64,000 nucleotides of DNA from Paractinoplanes pyxinae (GTDB taxonomy: Bacteria; Actinomycetota; Actinomycetes; Mycobacteriales; Micromonosporaceae). A model generated the notes under the pieces. That model did no database searches and was not told where the DNA came from. It saw only the letters and a list, made by a program, of their open reading frames with translations. The first letter of the stretch is position 1; each line of letters begins with the position of its first letter. Location of the stretch: contig NZ_JAPNTZ010000001.1 in NCBI RefSeq assembly GCF_026626335.1, forward strand, positions 186,001-250,000. Reading direction: 5' to 3'. The position numbers and the translations under genes are program-made. Below, piece by piece: positions 38,566 through 46,586 of this stretch.

Positions 38566-39429
38566 GTGCCATCACATCGCGACGATGAGCGGCCGGAGCT
38601 GTTCACCGGGGAGGACGGCTCGCGGCGGGCTCGGTGGACGTTGGGTGCTGCCGTTGCCGGCAGCCTGCTGCTGGTCGGGGTCACTGCGTTCTTCGTACGC
38701 CTGGGGAACGAGCCGGTGGGGGAGGAGCCGCCGCCGGTTTCGCTCACCGAGCCGTGGGAGCCGCCGCTCCGGTTCGAGTCGGAGCCGGCGCGGTCCGAAA
38801 CGCCGTCTGTTCCGGTGGCCACCACGCCGCACGAACAGCCCGTCCGGACCCGGCCGCCCGCCCCCGTTACGAAGAAGCCGGTCGAAGCGCCGCCGGCCCT
38901 CAGCGTCACTCGGTCTTCCGTGCCCGCCGTCGTCGACCTCTCGGGGGTCGGCACTCGAGACTGGCTCCACTGGGGACTTTCGAGCCCGGAATCGGTCGAC
39001 CGGCGAGCCGGTGGCTCCGGCGAGATCAAAGACCTCGTCGTCTCGGCGCCGGCCGGGCGCTACGACAACAACCCGCAGAGCTTCAGCTGGACCGTTGGCA
39101 CGCCGACCGCCTCGGCCGGGCCCTCGCCTACCGGGCTGTACGTCTGTCAGCCGGGCGCAACGTTCACCATCGCCGTTGCCGCGGCCCCGGCCACCCGGAC
39201 CTTGCGTCTCTACGCCGGCGTGTGGATGGCCGAGGGGCGGCTGACCGCCACCTTGGCCGGCCGGACCGTGACGGCCGAACTGGTCAACGAGCGGACCAAC
39301 GGCAACGCGGTGTTCGTCCTGCGGTTCCGGGCGCCGGCCGCCGAGACGCTGCGGGTGACCTGGGCCAACGCCGTGCCGCACCACCCAACCTGCGGCAACG
39401 TCAACGTCCAGGCGGCCGCGCTGAGCTGA
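38566..39429 (+). CDS. membrane-anchored protein with C-terminal beta-sandwich domain
   Basis: 287 residues. A cytosolic head with Asp/Glu/Arg (DDERPELFTGEDGSRRARW) is followed by one TM helix (TLGAAVAGSLLLVGVTAFFV) and a Pro/Thr/Glu-rich stalk of ~80 residues. The C-terminal domain is beta-rich: VDLSGVGTRDWLHWGL, ...TLRLYAGVWMAEGRLTATLAGRTV, and FVLRFRAPAAETLRVTWA. That pattern occurs in carbohydrate-associated beta-sandwich modules of actinomycetes; the exact family is not recognised. GTG 38566 follows GGGGGA. It probably displays a ligand-binding domain outside the cell. Confidence 0.65.
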   Translation: MPSHRDDERPELFTGEDGSRRARWTLGAAVAGSLLLVGVTAFFVRLGNEPVGEEPPPVSLTEPWEPPLRFESEPARSETPSVPVATTPHEQPVRTRPPAPVTKKPVEAPPALSVTRSSVPAVVDLSGVGTRDWLHWGLSSPESVDRRAGGSGEIKDLVVSAPAGRYDNNPQSFSWTVGTPTASAGPSPTGLYVCQPGATFTIAVAAAPATRTLRLYAGVWMAEGRLTATLAGRTVTAELVNERTNGNAVFVLRFRAPAAETLRVTWANAVPHHPTCGNVNVQAAALS

Positions 39430-39431
39430 GC

Positions 39432-40181
39432 TCAGACCTGGCTGGCGCCGCCGTCCACGTAGATCTCGGCGCCGGTCATGTAGGAGCTGGTGGAGGAGGC
39501 CAGGAAGAGCACGGCGTCGGCGATCTCGTCCGGGCGGCCCAGGCGGTCCATCGGCACGCCGCTGGCCAGGCCCTTGAGCAGCTGCTCGGCCGCCTCGGGG
39601 TCGGGGGCCAGGCCGCTCAGCCCGGGCGTCGCGATCGGGCCGGGCGCGATGCTGTTGACCCGGATGCCCCGCCCGACCAGCTCGGCCGACCAGCTGCGGG
39701 CGAACGAGCGCAGGGCTGCCTTGCTGGCCGCGTAGACGCTGAACGACGCGGCGCCCTTCACGTCGATGTTGGAGCTGGTCAGGATGACCGAGGCGCCCCG
39801 GTTGAGCAGCGGCAGCACGGTCTGCACGGTGAACAGCGTGCCGCCGACGTTGGTGTTGAACGTGCTCGCGTAGTGCTCCCAGGTGATGTCGCCCAGGGCG
39901 GCGAACTCGCCGCCGCCGGCGTTGGCGAACACGATGTCCAGGCCGGCGCCGCGCTCGCGGATCGCCGCGGCCACGCGTTCCAGGTCGGCCGGGTCGGCCA
40001 CGTCGGCCCGTACGCCGGTGGCGTCGGGGCCGATGGCCGCGACCGCGTCGTCCAGGGCCTGCTGCCGGCGGCCGGTCAGGAAGACGTGGGCGCCCTCGGC
40101 CGCGAGCTTCCGCGCGGCGGCCAGGCCGATGCCCGAGGTCGCGCCGGTGACCAGGGCGGTCTTGTTGTCGAGAGTGTTCAT
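39432..40181 (-). CDS. SDR family oxidoreductase
   Basis: 249 residues of classical SDR: TGATSGIGLAAARKLAAEGA (cofactor binding), NAGGGEFA, catalytic Ser in VILTSSNIDV and YAASKAALRSF (Tyr-x3-Lys), and PGPIATPGLSG. ATG 40181 follows AAGGAG with eight bases spacing. It lies two bases after the F420-type oxidoreductase stop, forming a two-gene operon. The enzyme would oxidise a hydroxyl or reduce a carbonyl with NAD(P)H; the substrate is unknown. Confidence 0.92.
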   Translation of the reverse strand: MNTLDNKTALVTGATSGIGLAAARKLAAEGAHVFLTGRRQQALDDAVAAIGPDATGVRADVADPADLERVAAAIRERGAGLDIVFANAGGGEFAALGDITWEHYASTFNTNVGGTLFTVQTVLPLLNRGASVILTSSNIDVKGAASFSVYAASKAALRSFARSWSAELVGRGIRVNSIAPGPIATPGLSGLAPDPEAAEQLLKGLASGVPMDRLGRPDEIADAVLFLASSTSSYMTGAEIYVDGGASQV

Positions 40182-40183
40182 GA

Positions 40184-41056
40184 TCAGTTCTCCTTGGTGG
40201 TGACGAGGCCGGCCAGCTCGCGCCATTGCGCCAGCGGCAGGCCGGAGGAATCGGGGGTGAGAAGGTCCAGCGCCAGGTGATCGGCGCCGGCGTCGAAGTG
40301 CTCGTCGATGCGGCGCCGTACGTCGTCGGCGGTGCCGTGCGCGACCAGGGCGTCGATGAGGCGGTCGCTGCCGCCGGGCCGCAGGTCGTCGTCTCCGAAG
40401 CCGAGGCGCCGCAGGTTGGCCTGATAGGTGGGGAAGCCGAGGAACATGCCGATGCCGGCCCGGGCGGTGGCGCGGGCGCGGGCCCGGTCGGTGTCGAGCA
40501 CGACGGCCAGGTGCGGGGCGATGAACGGGGCCGCGCCGACCCGTTCGCGTTCGGCGGCCACGTAGCCGGGGGTGACCAGGAAGGGGTGCCAGCCGGCGGT
40601 GCGGGTCACGGCCAGGTCGACCATGCGCGGGCCCAGCGCGCCCAGCAGCCGCCGCGAGGTTCCGACGGCCGGGCCGAGGTCGTCGAGGTAGCGGGACATC
40701 GTGGCGACGGGGCTGCCGTACTCGAGGCCGTGGGCCCGGGCGCCGGCCGGACTGCCGATGCCCAGGCCGACCACGGTTCGCGGGCCGTGCTCGGCGTCGA
40801 GCTTCGCGACCCGGTCGGTCAGCTCGGCGGCTTGCTGGCCCCAGATGTTGAGTACGCCGGTGACCACCCGGCTGCGCGGCGCGCCGGACAGCACGTGGCC
40901 GGCGTCGTCGAGCGTGCCCGCGCCGTCCATGCCGGGCAGCCACAGCGTCCGCCAGCCGATCTCCTCCAGTCCGGCCGCGAGGTCGCCCAGTCGCGAGCGG
41001 CCGGCGTGCCGGAACCGGGTGCTCCAGAGACCGGCCCGGCCCAGTTCGTCTCTCAT
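40184..41056 (-). CDS. LLM-class F420-dependent oxidoreductase (TIGR03620-like), second copy
   Basis: 290 residues, luciferase-like fold: LEEIGWRTLWLPGMDGAG, VTGVLNIWGQQAAELTDRV, VVGLGIGSPAGARAHGLEYG, LLGALGPRMVDLAVTRTAGWHPFLV, and the C-terminal FGDDDLRPGGSDRLIDALVAHG. It shares the LGPRM and GGSDRLxDA blocks with the protein at 8394-9260. It heads an operon with an SDR, an association consistent with alcohol/ketone or xenobiotic metabolism. Two near-identical 17-bp elements (41068 and 41118) lie upstream and are probably the operator of this operon. Confidence 0.85.
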   Translation of the reverse strand: MRDELGRAGLWSTRFRHAGRSRLGDLAAGLEEIGWRTLWLPGMDGAGTLDDAGHVLSGAPRSRVVTGVLNIWGQQAAELTDRVAKLDAEHGPRTVVGLGIGSPAGARAHGLEYGSPVATMSRYLDDLGPAVGTSRRLLGALGPRMVDLAVTRTAGWHPFLVTPGYVAAERERVGAAPFIAPHLAVVLDTDRARARATARAGIGMFLGFPTYQANLRRLGFGDDDLRPGGSDRLIDALVAHGTADDVRRRIDEHFDAGADHLALDLLTPDSSGLPLAQWRELAGLVTTKEN

Positions 41057-41067
41057 CGCCGCCTCCT

Positions 41068-41134
41068 TTTCTGTATCGGTCGGTATGTAATTAGAGAAGC
41101 TAGCACCCCGCCAGCCATTTCTGTACTGATCGGT
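41068..41134. promoter_or_regulatory. pair of TTTCTGTA-N5-CGGT elements
   Basis: TTTCTGTATCGGTCGGT (41068-41084) and TTTCTGTACTGATCGGT (41118-41134) agree at 14 of 17 positions and are spaced exactly 50 bases apart. They sit upstream of the minus-strand F420/SDR operon. The GATCGGT core resembles TetR-family half-sites. No TetR gene lies adjacent. Confidence 0.55.
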
Positions 41135-41201
41135 TGGAGTCGTGCGTCACGCCCGGAGCGGGAATTCGTGCGCTCGCCGCGGCGGTTGCCTTCCCAGCCT
41201 T

Positions 41202-41215
41202 TGGGAGCGCTCCCA
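41202..41215. promoter_or_regulatory. CebR-type operator TGGGAGCGCTCCCA
   Basis: A perfect 14-bp palindrome identical to the operator bound by CebR, the LacI-family cellobiose-responsive repressor of Streptomyces and Thermobifida cellulase genes (established knowledge). It lies 98 bases upstream of the DoxX/Cip1-like operon. A related but imperfect copy is at 58743-58756. Confidence 0.8.
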
Positions 41216-41312
41216 TACCGCTACCAGGACATAGATGAACTTCATTGCGTACGGGTTTCCGGCGCTCTTAGCCTGCGGTCGTCCCCGTCCCCACGGTTCC
41301 CCAGGAGAAGCC

Positions 41313-41768
41313 ATGACTCCCCACCGCTTCACCGCACCGACGTGGTCGCTGTTCCGCATCGTGGTCGGCCTGCTGTTCCTCTGTCACGGGCTCGCGTCCG
41401 TGTTCGGGGTGCTGGGCGGCAACCGCGGCACCGGGCAGCCGATCGAGCCGGGCACGTGGCCCAACTGGTACGCCGCCCTCATCCAGCTGGTGTGCGGCGC
41501 CCTGGTGCTGGCCGGCCTGGCCACGCGTCCGGCCGCGGTGCTGGCTTCCGGTTCCATGGCGTACGCGTACTTCGTCGTCCACCAGCCGCAGGGCGTCCTG
41601 CCCATCGAGAACGGCGGGGTCACGCCGGCCCTGTACGCGTGGGCCTTCCTCACCATCGCGGTGCTGGGCGCCGGGCCCTGGTCGCTCGACGCGCTCATCG
41701 CCGGGCGGCGCGGCGTGCCCGCCGTGGCCGCGAGCAACCTCCACCTGCAGCCCAGCAACGGGAGATAG
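41313..41768 (+). CDS. DoxX family membrane protein
   Basis: 151 residues from ATG 41313 (AGGAGAAG upstream); a longer frame from 41235 lacks a ribosome site. Four membrane helices are seen. The N-terminal LFRIVVGLLFLCHGLASVFGVLG and the later VCGALVLAGLATRPAAVLASGSMAYAYF are typical of DoxX. Such proteins are linked to redox stress and quinone-dependent complexes, though the role is not settled. The stop is four bases before the Cip1-like gene, so they are cotranscribed, under the CebR-type operator. Confidence 0.85.
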   Translation: MTPHRFTAPTWSLFRIVVGLLFLCHGLASVFGVLGGNRGTGQPIEPGTWPNWYAALIQLVCGALVLAGLATRPAAVLASGSMAYAYFVVHQPQGVLPIENGGVTPALYAWAFLTIAVLGAGPWSLDALIAGRRGVPAVAASNLHLQPSNGR

Positions 41769-41772
41769 AAAG

Positions 41773-42543
41773 ATGCGCCGCCTTCTCACCATTCTCGCCG
41801 CAACAGTGATGCTCGGCGCCGGCGCAGCAAGCGCCGCCGAAGCGGGCGCCGCCGCACGCGGGTCGTGCCGTCCGGGGCTGCTCTTCTGTGAGGACTTCGA
41901 GCGGCTGCCGACCGGCGGCGCGGCCACGCTCAAGTGGGGCGTCGACACGCGCAACGGCGCGCTCACCGTGGAGCGGGCCCGCCGAGGCAACAAGGTGCTG
42001 CACGTGCGTACAGCCGGGAACGGGCACGCCTTCCTGCGGGTCGACGACTTCGCGGCGCCGGGCAACCGGTTCTTCGGGCGGATGCGGTTGCGCGTCGACG
42101 CCTTCCCGACCGCCCCCGATTGGGCGCATTTCACGCTCGTGGAGGCGACCGGCTCGGGCAGCGACGAGATCGTGCGGCCCGTCGGCGGCCAGTACGCTCC
42201 GACCGTACCGGGAACGTTCTGGGGTGTCGGGGCGGACGGCGGCCCCACCGGTGACTGGACGAACTGGCGCGAGTCGGCCCCCGTCGCCGAGGACACCTGG
42301 CAGTGCTTCGAGTGGATGCTCGACGCGAACGGCAACCGGGTGGCCGTGTGGATCGACGGCGTGGCCAACCCGGAGCTGACCGCCTCGACCACGGACCACG
42401 GCGGCAACGACGTTCCGTTCGTGCTCCCGGTCGTGGACACCGTCAAGGTGGGCTGGCAGCTCTACCAGGACGGGTCCACGCCGGGTGCGTACGACCTGTG
42501 GATCGACGATCTGGCCCTGTCGACCCGGCGACTCGGATGCTGA
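41773..42543 (+). CDS. secreted Cip1-like beta-sandwich protein (polysaccharide lyase-type)
   Basis: 256 residues: signal peptide (LTILAATVMLGAGAASAAEA) then a beta-sandwich starting GSCRPGLLFCEDFERLPTG and ending LWIDDLALSTRRLGC. The order of features (CEDFE start, FFGRMRLRVDAFP, GGQYAPTVPGTFWGV, WQCFEWMLD, VAVWIDG, YDLWIDDLALS) resembles Cip1, the cellulose-induced protein of Trichoderma reesei, and its actinobacterial relatives, which have a lyase-like jelly-roll fold. The CebR operator upstream fits induction on plant polysaccharide. GGGAGAT just before ATG 41773 is its ribosome site, overlapping the DoxX end. Confidence 0.75.
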   Translation: MRRLLTILAATVMLGAGAASAAEAGAAARGSCRPGLLFCEDFERLPTGGAATLKWGVDTRNGALTVERARRGNKVLHVRTAGNGHAFLRVDDFAAPGNRFFGRMRLRVDAFPTAPDWAHFTLVEATGSGSDEIVRPVGGQYAPTVPGTFWGVGADGGPTGDWTNWRESAPVAEDTWQCFEWMLDANGNRVAVWIDGVANPELTASTTDHGGNDVPFVLPVVDTVKVGWQLYQDGSTPGAYDLWIDDLALSTRRLGC

Positions 42544-42546
42544 TGG

Positions 42547-43884
42547 CTAACCGCGGCGCCACTTCTGGTTGGCGCCGCCGACGCAGGTCCACAGGTGTAG
42601 CAGGGCGCCGTTGTCGGGTTTCCACTCGGCGATGTCGACGCACTTGTTCGCCTGCGGGTTGACCAGGTCGCCGGCCGCGTTCAGCACGAACTGCTGAGCC
42701 GCGGTGCCGTTGCAGGTGTAGATCTGGATGGCCGCGCCGTCGTTCGTGGCGGCGTCGGCCACGTCCAGACACTTGTTGTTCTCGGTGCGCAGCGTGCCGT
42801 TGACGAACTGCCACTTCTGGTTGGTGCCGTCGGTGCAGTCCCACACGTGCACGCGCTGGCGGTCGGCGAAGTTCCAGGCCGGCACGTCGATGCACTTGTT
42901 GTTCCAGTTGCTGACGATCCGGCTGGTCGTGCCCGCCGGCGGATTGTCGGTCGAGCTCGGCGTGCAGGTGTTGTCGGCGGTGACGTTGTCGGTGTGCCTC
43001 GTGCCGGCCGCGCGGAAGGCGTTGACCCGGGCCGTCGCCTCGGCCGGGGTCAGCACCTGCTTCTTGGCGTGGAAGACGTAGTCGATGTTCTCGTGCCAGA
43101 CGCTGGTGCCGCCGCTGTGCCCGGTGAGGTCGATGAACCACTGGTTGAAGTCGATCGACATGTTCTGCCGGGGATAGAACTTGCCGCCGTGCGTGCCGAC
43201 GAGCTGGCCGTCGATGTAGTAGCGGACCTCGCCGTTGGCCACGGTGGCCATCACGTCGCGCCAGCCCGCGATGCTGCGGCTCTGGCTGCTGTACTGGCGG
43301 TCCTGCACCCACGGGTCGGGCTGGTACGTGTACCAGGTGGTCTGGAAGTTGGTCGGCCCGGTCGCGCCCCAGCCGCCGTTGGGCAGGTACTCGCTGAAGT
43401 CGAGCTCGCTGTAGATGGGGTCCATCGCGTAGCGCAGCGGCGAGATCGTGTAGAAGGTCTGGTTCACCAGGTCGCCGTCGGGGCCCGAGGCCGGGGTGTC
43501 GGCGAACTTGATCCGGGCGAAGTAGGTGCCCTCGAAGAACCGCCGGTCGGACAGCGACATCTCGGCGTGCGTGGTGCCGCCGGCCGTGCCGTTGGTGGTG
43601 GCCTGCAACCGGGCCACGGTCTGGCCGTCCACGACGGGGAACGAGACGTTGCCGGCCGACCAGGTGGCGCCGGGCACACCGGGGCCACCCGAGTTCGTGC
43701 GTACGTGCCACCCGCGCTGGCCGAGGGCGGGGTCCGCGGTCGAGCTGTAGGTGAAGTCGTCGAACAGCACGCCGCACGTGACCGCGGCCTGCGCGGGCGA
43801 GGACGGCGCCGCGGCCAGCCCGGCGGCGACCACGAGCGCGGCCGCGGCGGCGTGGATCGTACGGCGTATCAAGGCTTTTGCCAT
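42547..43884 (-). CDS. secreted GH16-like enzyme with C-terminal ricin-B lectin domain
   Basis: 445 residues. A signal peptide (to PAQAAVTC) is followed by a concanavalin-A-like domain (~residues 35-290) with the GH16-style catalytic bulge SELDFSE: Glu160, Asp162, Glu165. Aromatic substrate-cleft residues surround it (WYTYQPDPW, FNQWFID). The C-terminal ~130 residues form a ricin-type beta-trefoil (NNKCIDVPAWN, NQKWQF, NNKCLDVAD, NKCVDIAEWK, NQKWRRG), a sugar-binding module. It probably cleaves a beta-glucan or related glycan outside the cell. It starts at ATG 43884, divergent from the trypsin-like gene. Confidence 0.82.
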   Translation of the reverse strand: MAKALIRRTIHAAAAALVVAAGLAAAPSSPAQAAVTCGVLFDDFTYSSTADPALGQRGWHVRTNSGGPGVPGATWSAGNVSFPVVDGQTVARLQATTNGTAGGTTHAEMSLSDRRFFEGTYFARIKFADTPASGPDGDLVNQTFYTISPLRYAMDPIYSELDFSEYLPNGGWGATGPTNFQTTWYTYQPDPWVQDRQYSSQSRSIAGWRDVMATVANGEVRYYIDGQLVGTHGGKFYPRQNMSIDFNQWFIDLTGHSGGTSVWHENIDYVFHAKKQVLTPAEATARVNAFRAAGTRHTDNVTADNTCTPSSTDNPPAGTTSRIVSNWNNKCIDVPAWNFADRQRVHVWDCTDGTNQKWQFVNGTLRTENNKCLDVADAATNDGAAIQIYTCNGTAAQQFVLNAAGDLVNPQANKCVDIAEWKPDNGALLHLWTCVGGANQKWRRG

Positions 43885-44007
43885 CGGAGTGGGGCCTCCT
43901 TGGGGGATGGGGGAGGCTCACAGCATCGCCACGGCCGTCGACGCCGGTCAATGAATTTTTTACATCCCATGGCCAAGTAGAGAAAATTATTACTGTCGAC
44001 GGTGCCC

Positions 44008-44029
44008 GAACGTACATCGATGGTCGTTC
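44008..44029. promoter_or_regulatory. imperfect 22-bp palindrome in divergent region
   Basis: GAACG (44008-44012) pairs with CGTTC (44025-44029) around a central ATCGAT (44016-44021); 9 of 11 base pairs are symmetric. It lies between the GH16-like gene (start 43884) and the trypsin-fold gene (start 44114). The adjacent stretch 43945-43995 is AT-rich and likely holds the promoters. Confidence 0.4.
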
Positions 44030-44113
44030 ACGCAGCGTTCACCGGCCGGGACCACCGGAACATTCATGATCATCTACTCTTGTGGGCTGGTTCCTAAACA
44101 TGGGGGAAGAGTT

Positions 44114-46159
44114 GTGCGCACTTTGAAAGGCCGTCGAGCCGGTCTGCTCGCGGCAGCAGTGGCGTCCACGGCGCTGATCGGCGCCCCGGCGTACGGCATC
44201 GCCGGCGGGACCGAGGCCGCGGCCGGCGCCTATCCGTTCGTGGCCCAGGTCGCCGTGAGCGACAGCTTCGCCTGCACCGGATCGCTGGTCGCTCCGCAGT
44301 GGATCGTCACCGCCGCCGACTGCTTCGGTCCCGGTGCCACCGACCGGCCGGCCCAGCCCACCACCGTCACCATCGGGCGCAGCTCGCTCGCCGCCAACGC
44401 CACCGGCCGGGTCCGCGCGGTCACCAGCCTGGTTCGCCACCCCGGCGGCGCCGTCGTCCTGGCCCGCCTCGACGCGCCGGTCACCGACATCACGCCGGTC
44501 ACGATTGCCACCGCCCCGCCCACGGCCGGTGAGACCCTGCGCAGCGCCGGCTACGGCCGCACGGCCACCACCTGGATCCCGGGCACGCTCAGCACCGCCG
44601 ACTTCGCCGTCGACACCGTCGCCGACGCCGCCATCGACGTCACCCCGTCCGGCGACGTGTCGACGTGCAAGGGCGACGCGGGCGGTCCGCTGTTCCGGGC
44701 CGGTACCCCGGCCCAGCTGGTCGCCCTCAACGCCGCGTCCTGGCAGGGCGGCTGCCTCGGTGAGAGCGAGACCCGCCGCGGCGGCACCGGGGCCCGGCTC
44801 GACACGCTGGCCGACTGGGTCGCCCGGAACACAACCGACCCCTACCCGGGCGTGATCAGCCCGCCCAACCCCGGCTTCGAGAGCGGGCTGTCCGGCTGGG
44901 CGCAGTACGGAGCGGGCGGCAACGTCGCCTCCACCGAGCGCGTCTACGCCGGCACGAGCGCCGTGAAGATCGTGGACAGCAGCACGTCGGCCGCCGACGG
45001 GGTGGAGAGCACCCGCATGCCGGCCGCGCCCGGCATCCGCTACACGGCCGTGGCCTTCGCCAACGCCTCCAGCGGCCAGCCCGACCTCTACGTCCGCTTC
45101 CTCGACGCGAGCGGCGCCCAGATCTCGGCCGCCCTCACCACGTACTCGGCCGCCGCCGGGCAGTGGCAGCGCATGTCGACCACCGGGTTCGCGCCGGCCG
45201 GCACCGAGCAGGTCAGCGTCCTGCTCTACTCGGCGCAGGCCAAGACCACGACCGCGTACTTCGACCAGGTCGAGCTGACCCGCACGCCCGGCGTCCCGCT
45301 GATCAACGCCGGGTTCGAGAGCGGGCTGACCGGCTGGGCCCAGTACGGCGGGGGCGGCAACACGGTGTCGGCCGATTACGCGTACGAGGGAATCAATTCC
45401 GCCAAGATCGTGGACGCCAGCACCACGGCCGCCGACGGCCTGGAGGGCACCAGCCAGCCCGCCGTGCCCGGGGTCTCGTACACCGCCACCGCCCAGGTCA
45501 CCGTCACCGCCGGCAAGCCGGATCTGTACCTGCGCTTCTTCAACACGGCCGGCGACGTGGTGGGCAGCTCGGCCACCGCCTTCGCCGGGAGCCTCGGCCG
45601 GTGGACCCCGATCGCCCACACCGCGACCGCGCCGGCCGGCACCGCCCGGGTGTCCGCGCTGCTCTACTACAGCCTGGTCAACACCGGCACGGCCTACTTC
45701 GACCAGATCGCGGTGGCCCGGACGGCCGACGTCGCGGTGCCCAACCACGGCTTCGAGAACGGGCTGGCCGGCTGGACGCAGTGGGGCGCCGGCGGCAACA
45801 CCGCCTCGACCGAGCGGGCGTACACCGGCGCCACGTCGGCCAAGCTCGTCGACACCAGCACCGCGACCGCCACCGGCCTGGAAAGCGTGCGGCTGCCGGC
45901 CGCGCCCGGCGTCCGCTACTCCGGCCTGGCCCGGATGTTCGTCCAGTCCGGAACGCCGTCGATCTACCTGCGTTTCTACAACGCGTCGGGCGCCCTGATC
46001 ACCAGCACGGCCGTCGACCACGCCGGCCCGGCCAACTCGTGGCAGTGGCTGAGGGTGGCCGCCACCGCGCCCGCCGGCACCGCCGAGGTCACGGTGCTGC
46101 TGTACTCGAAGGCCGCCTCGACCGGCACCGCCTTCGCCGACCACGTCATCGTGCAGTGA
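44114..46159 (+). CDS. trypsin-fold (S1) pseudoprotease with three C-terminal repeated modules
   Basis: About 681 residues from GTG 44114 (GGGGGAAGAG upstream). After a signal peptide comes the S1 start AGGTEAAAGAYPFVAQV. The catalytic positions are lost: TAAHC reads TAADC (Asp69), GDSGGP reads GDAGGP (Ala189), and the DIAL strand reads VVLARL. The fold cysteines remain. Three ~143-residue modules follow, each beginning like PGFESGLSGWAQYGAGGN and ending in a TAYFDQVELTR-type strand; they resemble CBM4/9-type jelly-roll carbohydrate modules. It probably binds rather than cleaves, for instance a glycan or inhibitor-like partner. It is divergent from the GH16-like gene. Confidence 0.8.
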   Translation: MRTLKGRRAGLLAAAVASTALIGAPAYGIAGGTEAAAGAYPFVAQVAVSDSFACTGSLVAPQWIVTAADCFGPGATDRPAQPTTVTIGRSSLAANATGRVRAVTSLVRHPGGAVVLARLDAPVTDITPVTIATAPPTAGETLRSAGYGRTATTWIPGTLSTADFAVDTVADAAIDVTPSGDVSTCKGDAGGPLFRAGTPAQLVALNAASWQGGCLGESETRRGGTGARLDTLADWVARNTTDPYPGVISPPNPGFESGLSGWAQYGAGGNVASTERVYAGTSAVKIVDSSTSAADGVESTRMPAAPGIRYTAVAFANASSGQPDLYVRFLDASGAQISAALTTYSAAAGQWQRMSTTGFAPAGTEQVSVLLYSAQAKTTTAYFDQVELTRTPGVPLINAGFESGLTGWAQYGGGGNTVSADYAYEGINSAKIVDASTTAADGLEGTSQPAVPGVSYTATAQVTVTAGKPDLYLRFFNTAGDVVGSSATAFAGSLGRWTPIAHTATAPAGTARVSALLYYSLVNTGTAYFDQIAVARTADVAVPNHGFENGLAGWTQWGAGGNTASTERAYTGATSAKLVDTSTATATGLESVRLPAAPGVRYSGLARMFVQSGTPSIYLRFYNASGALITSTAVDHAGPANSWQWLRVAATAPAGTAEVTVLLYSKAASTGTAFADHVIVQ

Positions 46160-46165
46160 CGCCCC

Positions 46166-46198
46166 GGAGGGCCGGCGCGGTGAACGTGCCGGCCCTCC
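46166..46198. terminator. hairpin after the trypsin-fold gene
   Basis: GGAGGGCCGGC (46166-46176) pairs perfectly with GCCGGCCCTCC (46188-46198), 11 bp around an 11-base loop, immediately downstream of the stop at 46159. No T-tract follows. Confidence 0.75.
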
Positions 46199-46257
46199 GC
46201 CGCACCGCCTAGCATCCCGACGGGGCCCGACAGCGGCCGGAGGGAAGGGCAGGGGCG

Positions 46258-46578
46258 ATGTTCGCACTGGTAGTACGGTTCGATTGCCGCGACGACGAGG
46301 CGGCCGCCCGCTTCGACGAGCTGACCGCCACGGCGGTGCAGCAGATCACCGAACTCGAGCCGGGCACCCTGGTCTACGCGACCGCAGCCGTCGAGGGCGA
46401 GCCCCTGGCCCGGGTCTTCTACGAGGTCTACCGGGACCGGGACGCCTTCCAGGCCCACGAGGACGCCGAGCACATGCGGCGCTTCCACGAGCTGAAGAAT
46501 CCGCTGCTGACCGCCACCCGCGTCGAGTTCCTGCAGCCGGGACCCGGCAAGGGAGCCGTCTCGGGGGAGCCGGCTTAG
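46258..46578 (+). CDS. ABM-domain (antibiotic biosynthesis monooxygenase-like) protein
   Basis: 106 residues with the ferredoxin-like dimeric alpha-beta barrel: MFALVVRFDCRDDEAAARFDELTATAVQQIT, ...EPGTLVYATAAVEGEPLARVFYEVYRDRDAFQAHEDAEHMRRF, then a short C-terminal strand. Members include heme-free monooxygenases and autoinducer-modifying LsrG-like proteins. ATG 46258 follows GGAGGGAAGG. It stands directly before a truncated sugar porter and may once have been in an operon with its full-length form. Confidence 0.85.
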   Translation: MFALVVRFDCRDDEAAARFDELTATAVQQITELEPGTLVYATAAVEGEPLARVFYEVYRDRDAFQAHEDAEHMRRFHELKNPLLTATRVEFLQPGPGKGAVSGEPA

Positions 46579-46586
46579 GCGCGCCG

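Noticed and set aside
39432-40943. 503-residue reading as a fused oxidoreductase
   Set aside because: The N-terminal part is the shadow of the F420-type gene; the SDR starts at ATG 40181 with its own ribosome site.
44114-44860. Active secreted trypsin-like protease
   Set aside because: All three catalytic positions differ from the consensus; the fold is kept but activity is unlikely.
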